Shown piece by piece: positions 1 to 13,317 of a DNA stretch of 64,000 nt. The notes under the pieces are model-generated. The model was not told the origin of the DNA. It searched no databases and saw only the letters and a list, made by a program, of their open reading frames with translations. Made by a program: the position numbers and the translations under genes. The stretch's first letter is position 1. Each line of letters starts with the position of its first letter. The stretch comes from an uncultured bacterium (lineage in GTDB: Bacteria; Patescibacteriota; Gracilibacteria; Absconditabacterales; Absconditicoccaceae), in NCBI GenBank assembly GCA_947169045.1, contig CAMVOC010000001.1, positions 124,001-188,000 on the forward strand, written 5' to 3'.

Positions 1-639
1 CGTAGTTGTTGTCAGATTTTTTGTCCTAATAGCATTCAAAAAAGAAAGAAAAAGCTGATCCTGCTGACGATACACTGTCTCTAATTCCAAGAAAGTAAAC
101 GTAAATTTCCCGGAAGTAACCACATTACTTGAAAAAAAATAAGGACTTGCATACGTCTGTCTAAAAAATTCAGCTTCATCTCTCCTTACCACAGGAGGTA
201 ATTGATACAAATCACCAATCAGCAGCATCTGAATCCCGCCAAAAGGCTTCTTATTTTTGCAAACAATCTGCAAATAACGATTGATATGATCAAATAAATC
301 AGCTCTTACCATAGAAATTTCATCAATCACAATAGCATCAAGTTCCGTAAATTTAGGATTCCCTATTTGAGATTTAGCCTCCTTTTTTAAAGTTTTTTCC
401 GTAACGACAGGAGGAATCTGAAAAAACGAATGAATCGTCGATCCTCAAACATTCAACGCCGCAACCCCCGTAGGAGCTAACACTGCAATATTTTTCTGAG
501 TATGAGCGATAAATTGGCGTAATAAAGTAGACTTTCCTGTCCCTGCTTTCCCTGTTAAAAAAAGATTATTGGAAGTTTTTTCCATCAAATATAACGCTTC
601 TAATGCCTTTTTATCGAAAGTAAGTTCCATAACATTCAT
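1..639 (-). CDS. PIF1-like superfamily 1 DNA helicase (3' end off window)
   Basis: The reading frame stays open on the minus strand to base 1 when UGA is read as Gly; the ORF track stops it at the TGA at 445-447. Visible helicase motifs, in order, are Walker A GKAGTGKST, the Walker B-like IVIDEISMV and motif III GDLYQLPPV, the set typical of the PIF1/RecD branch. Such helicases unwind DNA 5' to 3' at structured or stalled sites. Only about 210 N-terminal residues are in the window. The start is ATG 639 or, equally plausible, ATG 630, because a -10-like element lies directly upstream. The family call is firm; the exact cellular role is inferred. Confidence 0.88.
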
Positions 640-770
640 GATAAAATTTCAACACAAAAAATCAAGAGTTTTTTGAAAAAGAAAGAGCAGATTACTACCA
701 CAAAATTTGCAATTTTTAACTAGTTTCTTTATACTTATGATGAGTATGTTTTATCTCATATCTACCCACA

Positions 771-1241
771 ATGCAAAACCTACTATCATCAAATACACAA
801 GGTCAGACCTATCTTCCTTCTAGTTCAGAGAAAAAGCAAGCAATGTTAATGTATATGTTTGTAGGCTTACTCCTTTCTCTCCAGCAAGAAAATGTCTCTC
901 CTTATATGCACCACCACATCAAACAAGCCTTTTGATGGATTGTTTTGCTAGTATTAATCATTTTTTTAGACGTTATTTTATTCATTTTAGGAGCTGTATT
1001 TGGAGCATTTTTCTCCGTTTTAGGAGTGCTCATCACGCTTCCAACACTCATCATAGGAATACTTTGTATCAAGCAAGCTCGAGATGGAAAATACGAACGA
1101 GATAACGAAGGAGCACTAAAATTTTTCTCTACATTTTCAGGATTAGGAAACCGAATTTTAAACTTATTCGACGCCGATCATTATAAAACCAATAACACCG
1201 TCGCAGGAATTGATCTTTCTCAATACGATTTAAACAAATAA
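771..1241 (+). CDS. small membrane protein, unknown function
   Basis: 156 residues when the TGA after HIKQAF is read as Gly; the ORF track shows only the part after it. The N-terminal 55 residues are polar and carry one short hydrophobic stretch. Residues about 58-100 form one or two strongly hydrophobic helices (FLDVILFILGAVFGAFFSVL), followed by a basic-acidic soluble tail. I do not recognise the family. It lies 16 bases upstream of another membrane protein gene on the same strand, so the two are probably co-transcribed with the lipase that follows. Confidence 0.72.
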
Positions 1242-1257
1242 TAATTCAATATCCCTG

Positions 1258-2007
1258 ATGCCAACTAAGCAATATCAATCATCTCCTCTCACATTTTCAC
1301 CCTCTCAAAAATTTTTTAATAATCAAAAAAATCTGATTCAAAAACTCGGATTCATCCTCCCAACTACGATCGACCTCCATATCAAATATTCATTTCAACA
1401 GGTAGAACCTACATATTTTATGCAATGAGCAGAATTTGAAGCATTTAACTCCGATCACGCAATCATTCAAAAAGGAATGATCTATAAATTAGGAGTAGCA
1501 AACCCAAAATATCCAGACGTTCTTTCCGCAAAAATCAATCTCGAAAACGTCAAAGAACGTGTAACACAAGGGATTCTCTCAACAATTTTAGCATTTCCCT
1601 TGTTACAACGAGCAATTTTTTTCCTTTTATTATGTCTGTTACCAGCTACCATTTGAAATGCGCTCTTATACATCAATCTGATAGGATTGTTTATTATGTT
1701 CTTTTTCTCGCTATATAAGACCATTAAAACTCTCGTCAAACAGACCAAGCAACAACAAAATACTTCCATTGCAGGTTTTGATGTACAATTTGCACAACAT
1801 ACCGATCAGCTTTTTTTCTCTGCTGAAATGCTTTCTGCAATTCACGACCTAAAAGCGCTAGATATCACCAAAATCGCATATACAGGGAATTGTCTCTATC
1901 TCTACCAAAACAGCATTTCTCCTGCATTAACCCAGCACACACTCAAAACATTACAGTCTTCTACTATTTTATCCATCTTAGAGCAGCAACATGAATCTGA
2001 GCAATAA
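1258..2007 (+). CDS. DUF3137-like membrane protein
   Basis: 249 residues, with two in-frame TGA codons (PTYFMQ-G-AEF and LLPATI-G-NAL). A soluble N-terminal part is followed by a hydrophobic double helix at about residues 120-155 and a C-terminal domain. The C-terminal text FDVQFAQHTDQLFFSAEMLSA resembles the DUF3137 pattern FD..F..Y..D......L......, so DUF3137 is a reasonable but not certain assignment. The last 17 bases overlap the start of the lipase gene in another frame, which implies translational coupling. Function unknown. Confidence 0.72.
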
Positions 2008-2698
2008 AATCTCTAAAATCTACGCAAAACTGTTGTCGCAAAAAAATTTCATCCACACAAATATCGCACAGCAGGACGGACAAATCGTAGATATCGCTAT
2101 AGAAAGTTACAAAACTCCAACACAGCGTCAAAAAAGCATCAATGACCGAATTCTTGACGAACAATTTAATTTCCCACTACATAACTTATATGTTCACAAA
2201 ACAGAACAAAGAATCCTGATTGTATACAGAGGAACTGACGTTAACGATCTTCAAGATATAATTTCCGATATTCAAATTATCCTAGGAACCAATGCCATTG
2301 ACGTGAGAATCCAGCAATCACTTGACTTTTTTGATCAAGTAAAAGTAAAATATCCTGAACACCAAATACGAGTCACAGGACACTCTCTAGGAGGGACGAT
2401 AGCTTTGATCATTGCAAAACATAGATTGCCAGAGCGTACCATCACATTTAATCCAGGCTCAGCACCGACAAAATCCTTTCTTGCTATGATGCAAGATACC
2501 TTACTAAAAAAAGAACGAACAACCAGAATTACCACCTACAAAATTTTTTGAGATATCATCTCAACCCTCAGTTTTATTGGGAATACCAAGACCTTCATCC
2601 TAGAGACCGCAGACCCAAAAAAACTCCATACTATCAATAGTTTTAAAGAACTTTTCTCTTGCAACCCTCCATCAAATACCTATACTGAAAAGAAATAA
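1991..2698 (+). CDS. class 3 (fungal-type) lipase-like alpha/beta hydrolase
   Basis: 235 residues. The nucleophile elbow is GHSLGG in the context RVTGHSLGGTIALIIAKH, and an upstream RGTDVNDLQDIISD segment matches the lipase class 3 family (oxyanion-hole strand then lid region). One TGA, read as Gly just after TYKIF, adds 49 C-terminal residues that the standard code would lose. No signal peptide is visible. The gene starts inside the 3' end of the DUF3137-like gene. Substrate unknown; lipid scavenging from a host would fit an epibiont but is inference. Confidence 0.82.
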
Positions 2699-2733
2699 AT
2701 CTGACTTTTATTTCTTTTTTGTAAAGATCTTCA

Positions 2734-5700
2734 ATGAAATCGAACAATTCACGTACAATCTCGCTCGTGTTAGGAGGATTGCTCATTATCGCTTTACTAT
2801 TTTTTTGAGGACAAGCTTTTATTTCTTTCCTCGCGAATCATACCTATTATAAAAGCATGCTAACCACAGGGCAAAATCGAGGACTTGTGATTTCAGCACT
2901 AACAATGGCCCTTATCCCTGTACTATATCTATTTAACTCATCCAAATTCACGATTAAAAAACGGCTAATTATCCTAGCTTCTTCCATTACCTTCTTTGGA
3001 CTATTACACGTGCTAATCAAAGGAGATGTCGTAGGATTTGGACGATTTATTACACTCTTTCACACTGCCTTTTTAATCTGTATAGGAGCATACACATTAA
3101 CTGGAATTTTCTCAATCGGATCTCTCATAGAGCAGAAACTCATCAAATTTTCTCAACATCGTCGACAAGAATTGCTCTTCACCTTTGGTATCGGATTATG
3201 TATATTTCTAGCCTTCATCCAAATTTGCGTAGGAATTGGAATTTTTTATTCTCCAGTCGCTCGAGCACTGTTTATCGGGCTCGGAATCGCTATCTACTTC
3301 CAAAGAAAAACCATAAAAACCTATGGAGAACTACTCACTGACCTATTTAGGAACGCACAAACGATAGCCAGACAGCATAAATCTCACGCTATTGCATTAG
3401 GAGTCTTATTAACGATCTCCATCATGTATCTTTGCTTTGGATACCAGAATTCATTTATCCCATATTCCACTGCACGAGACGCTAATCATGCCTACATGTT
3501 TATCCCTAAAGTCATCGCAGAAAACGGAGGAGTATACCGAGGAAATACGATACTAAACAGTATGCCAGGAATGTGGCACCATTTCATTACGTTCTTCTTT
3601 TCTCTCACACAGCATACCAACGGACGATTAGGAATTTCACCTGACAATATGGGAGTTTCCATGAATTTTCTGTCTGCAATTCTCATCATTATTCTGAGTA
3701 TCGGAATTGTGTATCAACTAGCTGATTATCTCCAACAAATCAAAAAAGAAGAAAAATCTGACACTTCCAAAATAGGAGTCACCATTTGACGATCAACACT
3801 TCTTCTCCGAATGACTTCAGGAATGGGAGCTTTTCTAGTAATCGTCGATAATAAAACCGACCTTGGAGTAATGGCAATTTCTTCCTTGGCTTTGCTTTCC
3901 GGAATTATTTTCCTCGGCATTCTTCAACAAGGGCAAGCGCAAAAAAAAGAAATTCGAAAATACCTTATTTTATCAGGAATCTTCTTTGCTTTCGCATGTC
4001 TTGCAAAAACTACTGCATTCGTAGATATCGCTTTGTTTGGTATTTTCCTCATAGGAATACGATTTTCGCCTATTTGTAGCCTAGGAATAGGAGCAATATT
4101 AGCAGGTGTCGTAAGATATTTAGAGATCCTCACCTCTAATGAGATGCTCTCACTTACCCAAGCAAAATATCTCGTCATCATAGGAAGCATCATCACTCTC
4201 ATCGGACTCTTTGTCCTCCTTTTAAAAGAAGAAAACAGGGAAAAAATCTGAACATTTTTCAAATATTTATGCGGACTAATGATCAGCTTTTTATGTACGC
4301 TCGTTGTATTCAAGATTCCACGGTCCATCGTCCAAGAATCTTACAATGAGACCTTCGATACTACAACAATCATCAAATCTCTCCTCGCACAAGCTAATAC
4401 TGAAATTTCTATCGAAGAACAATCTATAATCGACGAAGTAATAATCAACTCTCAAGCAGTTGAATTAGGAGTTCAACCAACCTCATCTCGACTCAATGAT
4501 CAGCAAAGCGCAGACGCATGTCTCACTGCAGGAAACATTCGAAGCAAACAAGAGCTCATGGAAGGACTCACAGACGCTCCACAAAGCAATGAAGACCTAG
4601 GAAGATACGTAGGATATGGACGAAAAGAATTTACAAGCAAAGGAAATGCAGTATATCGACTACTAAAACTTTTCTTCCCAACTTCAGAAACCTGTTACGG
4701 ATTCGATCAAGCCGCAAAACTTCTCTGTAGTAACGCTACAGCAGTTGATAATTTCGACATTCCCGCACTTTCAGACATCTACCTTAAACTCGAAAATCCA
4801 GAAAGCCAAGGAGGTCTTTTGTTAAAAACAGCCATCGAAGCATTTAATACGTCAGGAGAAGCTGAAACTTTCAATCCACTAGAATATCGTGATTACATTG
4901 TAGCTCTCAGACAATTTTATCAAGCGTACGCTATTAGTTCTAAGGCTGATTCTCTCTCAATTCCTTACAGATACCTAGTACCAACCAATATCATTTTCAA
5001 CCGATCTCTTCAAAATCTCAGTTCTTACTATACCGACCTAGGATTTACATGGATTGTAATATTCATCATCCTTATTGTTGCTCTCCCTTACGCAATCATC
5101 AAAAAAGACAAGACGTTAATCTCACTTTCCCTTACAACACTCATTGGACGAGGAATATGGCGAATTATTGGTTCTGCAATTCTCCGATACGGTACAGTAC
5201 TCATTTCATGGACAATCATGACGTTAGTAGCATTTTTCATGACGCTTCATAGCAAAAAAGAAGATAAAAAGCTGTACCTCATCTTAGGAATTATCTTACT
5301 TGCCATAGTTATCCAATTATTCTTAAACTTCATCAGAATCGCTTCTCAAGGAGCGACAGGACCTTTTGTTGAATATAAAGGAAGCTTTGGACAAGAAATG
5401 GTCCTCACCTCACAATTGCAACAAAAAACTAAAACCATCTTCCCTTACTCCGCAAAACACGTATTTAACCTACAATTCCCTCAATACAATCCTATTATCA
5501 AAGCATTAGATGGACGTGCAAATGAAGATGGAATAGCAATTGAAGGAACATATATTCAATATTTTCTCCCAAATCAACGAAATATTCAAGGAGGAGCAAC
5601 CTCAAATCTACGAAAATACGCTTCAGACAACGATTTATGTAAAGCATACTGGAGATTCAAAGAAGATAATATTACCTACTTCATCATTGATCAAAACATC

Positions 5701-6303
5701 GGAAGTGTCGGAATGGGAGAAGGAAACGAATCTCTCTTCCAACGTTTCTTTGCAAAACTCGATCCTGTTTCAGGAGTCATTGAAGAATACGGTGCTATTG
5801 CTAATCTTGTAAGACTTGCTCAAGCAGGATATTTGGATCTTATCAGCACCAATAATATAGGAACATACTACGCATTCAAGCTCACCGACGAAGAAATCAA
5901 ACAATACTTCTGAGCAAATACTCCAGATGAAATCACGCTAATGAGAGCAAAAATTGCTGTGATGAGATATTTCAGTTCTGAAGTAAATACTCTATACTCT
6001 CAAGTAGGAAACGTATTAATGAATAAAATTAGTGCAGGTGGAGGATTTGAAGAAATTGCAAGTGTGTACGGGAAAACTATTGATGTAGAAAAAGTAAAAT
6101 CCGCAGCTGGAGCTGTTATTCAGAATAATTTTACTCCAGTCGAAGAACTAACACAAGATGAAAGACAAATCCTAACAACACGACTAAATATCTACAATTC
6201 TACGACAACTTCCAACTCAGAAATGAAAGCACAGGGACAAGCAATACTTTCAAATCTCTTACAAAACAGCATTGCAAGTTCATCTCAAATTATGGCTTTC
6301 GCT

Positions 6304-6312
<9 letters not shown>
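2734..6312 (+). CDS. very large polytopic membrane protein, possibly GT-C glycosyltransferase-like
   Basis: One uninterrupted 1192-residue frame once four in-frame TGA codons are read as Gly; the track shows it as four ORFs. There are about a dozen hydrophobic segments in residues 10-520, then a long soluble insertion, a second block of helices near residues 770-880 and a soluble C-terminal third. The first large external loop, STARDANHAYMFIPKVIAENG, resembles the acidic loop of GT-C glycosyltransferases, where an Asp near the membrane binds substrate. That is only suggestive. The 3' end overlaps the 3' end of atpD by 9 bases (convergent). I cannot assign a function with confidence. Confidence 0.75.
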
Positions 6313-7737
<1,425 letters not shown>

Positions 7738-7784
7738 CAGCCATAAAAAACTAGCTAAAAATATGGTCACTACCAGCAAATCTC

Positions 7785-9050
7785 TTACATCTTAGGCTCC
7801 ACATAAAGCAATGTCCATGCCTGTAAATCAGACAAAGAAGTCTGAATAAACACCTTACCACAATTACAATCAGCTTTTTCTTTCTCTTTTCCTTTTTCAT
7901 CTAAAATATCCTCAATTACCAATTCTCCCATCGCTTCAGGAGTTAAATACTTCAACTTCATTCCTCTAACAAGAGTTTCTTTAGGAGCCAAAGAGCGATA
8001 AAGTTTTCCTCATTTTTCAATGGTCTCCTGCTCAAATACTCCATAAAAATTACGCGCAAAAAGCGGACCTGCAGTTCCTAGTTCACGAGTAGTTTGCGGA
8101 ACACTTTCTCCATCAGGAAAATCTTTCAATGAATTAAACAAAAATCCCTCCCAATACTCCCTATGAGGCACCATGTGTACCAAATTCATAATACGTTCAT
8201 CTGGCTGTTTCCCAGCGAGCAAACTATCACGCACATGTTTATACGCTTTCACAATCGCACCTACATAAAATTCTGATTTACTTCTTCCCTCAATCTTCAT
8301 GGCATCAACGACAGGCAGCACCTGATCAAGTTTACGAATCGTACACAAATCCCTAGAAGACAAAATATGTTCTCCATCTTCATCACTCGTAACTTCCATT
8401 AATTTTCAGCTTCTTCTCTCTTCTTCCAAAAACACTCTATATTTAAACCTGCATGCATGATTACATTCTCAGCGATTTCCCGCACGTCATCAAAGATAAT
8501 CTCCCAATAAACATCTCCCCGAATAACTCATACACATTGCTCCATGCACAAAAGCCTCCAATTCAATCTCTGGAACCTGCTTTTTCATCTCCGCAATTTC
8601 ATCAATATACAATTCACGAGCCAAAACAATCCTTTTTACTCCCAAATCAGCCCAGAATTTTACTGCAGCATAATTGAGTGTCGTCGTCTGAGTCGAAAGA
8701 TGCAGGGGAGTAGAAGGCAAATATTTCCTAATCGTATGAAACGTTCCAGGATCAGAAAAAATAATTGCATCAGGTTGTAATTCGGAAATTCTCTCCACCA
8801 CAGATTCAAAAATATGAATATCCGTATTTCTGGGGAAAATATTCATCGTCAAAAAAGCCTGACTACCGTAAGCATGGAGTTGTTCCACCGTTCTTTGTAA
8901 CTCATCAAAACTATAAAGCTTATTTTGCCTCATCCTAAGCGACGTAAAAGGCACTCAAACATAAACCTCTTCTGCACCATAAGCACTCGCAACTAAAGCC
9001 TTAGTATAAGAGCCTCCAGGAGCAACAAGTGTTGGAGATTTCGCGGTCAT
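7785..9050 (-). CDS. U32 peptidase family protein, TrhP/YegQ-like (tRNA 5-hydroxyuridine formation)
   Basis: 421 residues. The N-terminus LVAPGGSYTKALVASAYGAEEVYVG and the core VHGAMCMSYSGRCLLGDYL-GG-R-AGNRGECNHACR match the U32 family, including its conserved cysteines. The two glycines after GDYL are consecutive TGA codons. A C-terminal CNCGKVF segment follows. In characterised members (TrhP, RlhA) the protein helps hydroxylate tRNA or rRNA pyrimidines rather than cleaving peptides; that role here is by family only. It ends 48 bases before atpD on the same strand. Confidence 0.9.
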
Positions 9051-9143
9051 CAAAAAATATCTTCAAAAGATATAAAAATCTGACTTACTATAACGCTTTC
9101 CTCTCCGTTTTCAAAGCCAACCTCCCTTCCCAAAAATTTCCTC

Positions 9144-9171
9144 TTGACTTTTTTAAATTTTGGAGTATAAT
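9144..9171 (+). promoter_or_regulatory. sigma70-type promoter of the FISUMP gene
   Basis: TTGACT (9144-9149), a 16-base spacer and TATAAT (9166-9171), preceded by CTC. It is one of the clearest promoters in the window and sits about 80 bases before the start codon of the surface-protein gene. Confidence 0.75.
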
Positions 9172-9252
9172 AATAGATTTGACACATTTTTTCTTGCAAT
9201 TAAGTGAAAAAAAACTACCACTAAAGAAGCTTCTTTACGAAGCGTTTATATC

Positions 9253-9888
9253 ATGCCAAACATCGTAAAAAACGCACTTTTTTTACTCTTTTTCTGTTCC
9301 TTTGCAGGAGGCGTTTTTTACGTTAGTACAAGTCCAAATTTCCTTCATTTTAGTGAAAAAGTCTTTCTCGGTAAAGTAGAAAAAAAAGTAAGCACAATAA
9401 CAGGGAAGCTCTCAATTGAATTAGAAGATGCAGGAGATGAAGAAATCCGCTGACAAAAAGCAACACCTCAATCAGCGGATTTGACCGCGCCTATCTGTAC
9501 CGCAAGCTATGATCCAAATTCTTGGACAAGTGGAAGCGTCGTAGTAACCTTAACCTGTAGTGAAGAAGTAGAATTTTGTGCAATGGAGGATTATTCTGAC
9601 TGTCCACAACCGTGACCTCTACCTGCGGAAGAAGGAGTACCATGTTGGAGAGCTGAAGATATTGCCTACAATGGATTCACAATTATGGCATGTAACCTAT
9701 GAGCAACGGAAGTAGGGAATGGAGAAGCCAGTTATGGTAACTATTATCAATGGTGAAATAATCATCCAATGGGAGACGGTAAACTCACGGGAGAATATCC
9801 CCCAAACTCAACGGATAAAAGCGACGCCTCAGCATTCTGACCAAATAATCCTTTTTCTGGTGCAACGTTTATTAAGCAAGCTCAATAG
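9253..9888 (+). CDS. FISUMP-domain surface protein, first part, ending at an in-frame TAG
   Basis: 211 residues to a TAG at 9886-9888. It has an N-terminal signal anchor (ALFLLFFCSFAGGVF), a Cys-containing Ig-like stretch (TASYDPNSWTSGSVVVTLTC) and the start of a Fibrobacter succinogenes major paralogous (FISUMP) domain: NGFTIMACNLGATEV, YGNYYQWGNNHPMGD. The TAG replaces the Trp that the second repeat has in YWDSSNN, and the same frame stays open for another 1 kb. Full-length protein would be about 566 codons. It could be a real nonsense mutation, a read-through site or a sequencing error. Secreted and surface-exposed by prediction. Confidence 0.75.
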
Positions 9889-10200
9889 GATAGCTCAAAT
9901 AATAAGAATCTCCGATGAGGAACAGGAGATACCACGACGAAAAATGGAAGTGGTACACGAGAAGATCGTCAAGGACCTTGTCCTACAGGATACCACATCC
10001 CTTCCATTTTAGAGCGAAATGTACTACTTCGAGATGTATCGGAATCCGCCGAGGGAATCGATATCCTTGAAAACACCCTCTTTTTCCCATACGTAGGAAT
10101 TCGTTACTCTAGCGACGCAACCCTACTCAACGGAGAAGGATACTTTTTCTGATCATACTGGTCATCCAGCCCTTACAACAACACTTCTTCCGCCTATGAT

Positions 10201-10950
10201 ATGAGTTTCGCATCTCCTCCTTACTACTATATAGACGCTAGAGCATCACATGGAAATCGCGGAAATGGTGAGATAATCCGTTGTTTCAAAAACGAATACA
10301 ATCCTCCTGCTGCTACACCTTGTGCAGGAGCTCCAGACATCACACATAATGGAATTACAATTATGGCATGTAACCTAGGAGCAACTGAAGTATACAATGG
10401 AAACAATCAAGAAAGTTACGGTAATTATTACCAACGAGGAAATAATTATCCTATGGGAGATGCTTTTGTAGCCACATACACTCCTAATAACAAAACCAGA
10501 GTAAATGCTTCCGCTTATTGACCAGGCAATCCTTATTCTAGTGCTACATTTGTTAAATACGGTTACTGGGATAGCTCAAATAATAGGAATTTGCGATGAG
10601 GATCAGGAGATACCACAACAAGCAACGGGGTAGGAACATGATGAGATCGTCAAGGGCCATGTCCTGACGGATATCACATTCCTTCTGCATTAGAGCGATC
10701 TCAGCTACTCTCAGGAGTAGAGAACAGACTTATTCTACGCAAATTTGCTTTACCACTAGCAGGTCGACGCCTATATAGTAACGCAACGCTACAACGTTTA
10801 GAAACGAATGGATACTACTGGACATCTAGTTCATACTCCGCTCAAAACTACAGTTATCGAGTAAGCTTCGGTGAAGCTTCCAAATCAATAACTAGATCTT
10901 CTGCTTATCGTAGATACGGAGCCTCAATTCGTTGTTTCAGAAATTCCTAA
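10201..10950 (+). CDS. FISUMP-domain surface protein, second part (same frame after the TAG)
   Basis: Coding similarity resumes right after the TAG (from 9889), but the first in-frame ATG is at 10201, used here as the formal start. The region holds the end of repeat 1 (YWSSSPYNNTSSAYDMSF, then IIRCFKNE) and all of repeat 2 (HNGITIMACNLGATEV to IRCFRNS). GYHIPS and YWSSS text is diagnostic of FISUMP domains, which occur in tandem on surface proteins. Several conserved glycines are TGA. If the TAG is a lesion, this is the 3' part of a pseudogene; if it is read through, it is the C-terminal half of one protein. Confidence 0.6.
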
Positions 10951-11020
10951 TCAGCTTTTTCTTTCTAATCCTCCAAAGAAAATACAACCTATCAAATAAG
11001 CAAGTTTCCTCCTTTTCCCC

Positions 11021-11049
11021 TTGAAATATTCACCTCAAATCCCTACAGT
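11021..11049 (+). promoter_or_regulatory. possible cysS promoter
   Basis: TTGAAA (11021-11026), 17-base spacer, TACAGT (11044-11049), 33 bases before the cysS ATG. The -10 element is imperfect. Confidence 0.4.
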
Positions 11050-11082
11050 AACAAACAAGTTTTTATAACTAACTAGGATATA

Positions 11083-12534
11083 ATGCTTCAACTCTACAAT
11101 ACACTTACTCATTCAAAAGTACCTTTCACACCTCGCGATCCCAAACAGGTAGGAATGTATTCCTGCGGTCCAACGGTATATTCCACGCCAAGTATCGGGA
11201 ACTATCGTGCATTTTTTACTGCAGATCTCATCAGAAACGTACTCAAAAACCTCTATAACTACCCAGTAAAATCCGTAATGAATATTACCGATGTCTGACA
11301 TCTCACCTCAGATGGAGACACAGGAGAAGATAAACTAGAAAAAGGAGCTAAAAAAGACTGACTCACAGCACGAGAAGTAGCAAAAAAATACGAAAAAGAG
11401 TTCCTCGACGGCCTCCAACAATTCAATATTGAACGTTTTGACGTAATGCCACGTGCTACCGACCATATCCCACAACAAATCGCAATGGTCAAAACACTCA
11501 TCGACAAAGGATATACATACATTATTGAGGGTGACGGAATTTATATGGACACGTCCAAAGTAGAGGAGTATGGAGAGCTCATGGGCCCCAACTACAAAAA
11601 AAGGCTCGAAAACCTCAATGCAGGAGAAAGGGTAAAAATGAACGGGAAAAAACATGCCACAGATTTTGCTCTCTGGAAATTTTCTCCAAAAGAAGAAACC
11701 AGACAAATGGAACGAGAATTCCCTCCATATGGAATGGGATTTCCTGGACGACATATCGAATGTAGTACAATGTCCAGTCAATACCTAGGAAAACAATTCG
11801 ATATCCATCATGGAGGAGCTGATCACATCACCATCCATCATCCCAACGAAATCGCCCAATCAGAAGCAGCATTTGACCTACATCATCCCGATCGCCGAGT
11901 CAATTACCGAGTTCACAACGAATTCCTTCAAATCGACGGGGGAAAAATGTCAAAATCACTCGGAAATGTATATACGCTCACAGATATTATCGAAAGAGGA
12001 TTCTCTCCTTTGGACCTCAGATTTTTCTTCTTTATGGCTCATTATCGTTCCTTTCAAAATTTCACATGGGACGCCCTCAAACAAGCTCAAACTACACGTC
12101 ATAATTTACAAAAAAAGCTGACCACAACAACGCCTCACGACACAAATCTAGATAACGAAACAATAAAGCAGGAAAAGATCAATAACCCACAACGAAAAGC
12201 ACTTGCTGAGCCTCTTTCTGACGACCTCAATACTCCAAAATTTCTCTCAAATCTCAATTCTATCCTTGCAAAACCAGACGAAAAAACGCTGACAATCATC
12301 CAACGATTCGATAAAAATATCTTAAAATGTGATCTTTTCCAGAACAGCAATACAACCAACGCCTGAGAAAAAACAGCAATCCCAAGCGAAATCCTCACGC
12401 TCGCAAATGACCGTCTCAACGCAAAAAAAGAAAAAAACTTCGCTCTTGCCGATCAACTCAGAGCTCAAATCCAAGAAGCCGGCTTCGAAATTAAAGATAC
12501 TCCAGGAGGTTTTGAAATTAAAAAAGTCAGATAA
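11083..12534 (+). CDS. cysS: cysteinyl-tRNA synthetase
   Basis: 483 residues; charges tRNA-Cys in the cytoplasm. CGPTVY opens the catalytic domain, [10 protein letters not shown] and [11 protein letters not shown] supply zinc ligands, and KMSKSLGN is the KMSKS loop. The HIGH signature is SIGN (TPSIGNYR), so the first His is Ser, which is unusual. Three in-frame TGA codons (ITDV-G-H, KKD-G-L, TTNA-G-E) sit at Gly positions and fragment the gene in the ORF track. The C-terminal anticodon-binding domain is complete ([19 protein letters not shown]). atpB follows after 24 bases. Confidence 0.96.
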
Positions 12535-12558
12535 TATCTACTACCCAACAAAAACATA

Positions 12559-13263
12559 ATGGATTCCATCATCTCATTTCTTACTCAACCCCTCATAATT
12601 GGCTCTCTAGCCATCGCAACAATCATCTCTTGATGGGCAATTTTTGTAGCACTCAACAGGAAATACTCAAAGCAAAGAGAGAAGCGAAATCAAATCGAAA
12701 TATTCACTGAAATGTTGATTGAAAAAGTCTATGATTTTTTCGAAGAAGTTGTGGGCGCTGACGCTCCTTTCCGAATTAGATCGTACGTCATCAACCTATT
12801 TCTCATCATTCTCATCGCCAACCTCTTGGGGCTCGCTATCGATATCCTAATTACTCCGTTTCCCAACCTTTCCACTCTCATTGCCAGTCCAACGGGAAAT
12901 CTCAATTTCACTCTAGCTCTCGCAATTTGTAGCGTAATCATCACACTAATTATTGAAATAAAAAGTAAAAAGCTGACACAATTTCTAAAAAAATATTTAC
13001 TCAATCCTCTCAATCTCATTGGAACGATAGCCAGAGTCATTTCCCTCGCATTCAGACTCTACGGAAATATGTTTGCTTCTTCTATCCTGCTAGCCATCAT
13101 TATTCCCATACTCAGTTCCCTAACCATCAGTTGGCTCCATGGGATTTCAGCGGTTTTTCTCATTCCTCTCGTTTTTTACCTCCAAGGAGCATTAACCGCC
13201 ATAGTCCAAGCCTTTGTTTTTGCACTTTTAACCTGCGTATTTATCAGAATTGGAAGGGAATAA
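12559..13263 (+). CDS. atpB: F-type ATP synthase subunit a
   Basis: 234 residues, five or so membrane helices. The diagnostic segment is ISLAFRLYGNMFA, carrying the essential Arg of the proton half-channels of subunit a (family pattern SLxLRLFGNM). An in-frame TGA lies at TIIS-G-WAI. Subunit a forms the stator channel of Fo. Neither the c nor the b subunit gene lies next to it; downstream is a glycosyltransferase. Together with lone atpD this shows that the ATP synthase genes are scattered in this genome. Confidence 0.92.
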
Positions 13264-13317
13264 CAGCATCCAAAAAACTTTCCTTGCAATCAAAACAAGA
13301 AACCGTAACAATAAAGT

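Noticed and set aside
11335-11781. 148-residue minus-strand ORF opposite cysS
   Set aside because: Shadow of a confidently assigned synthetase gene.
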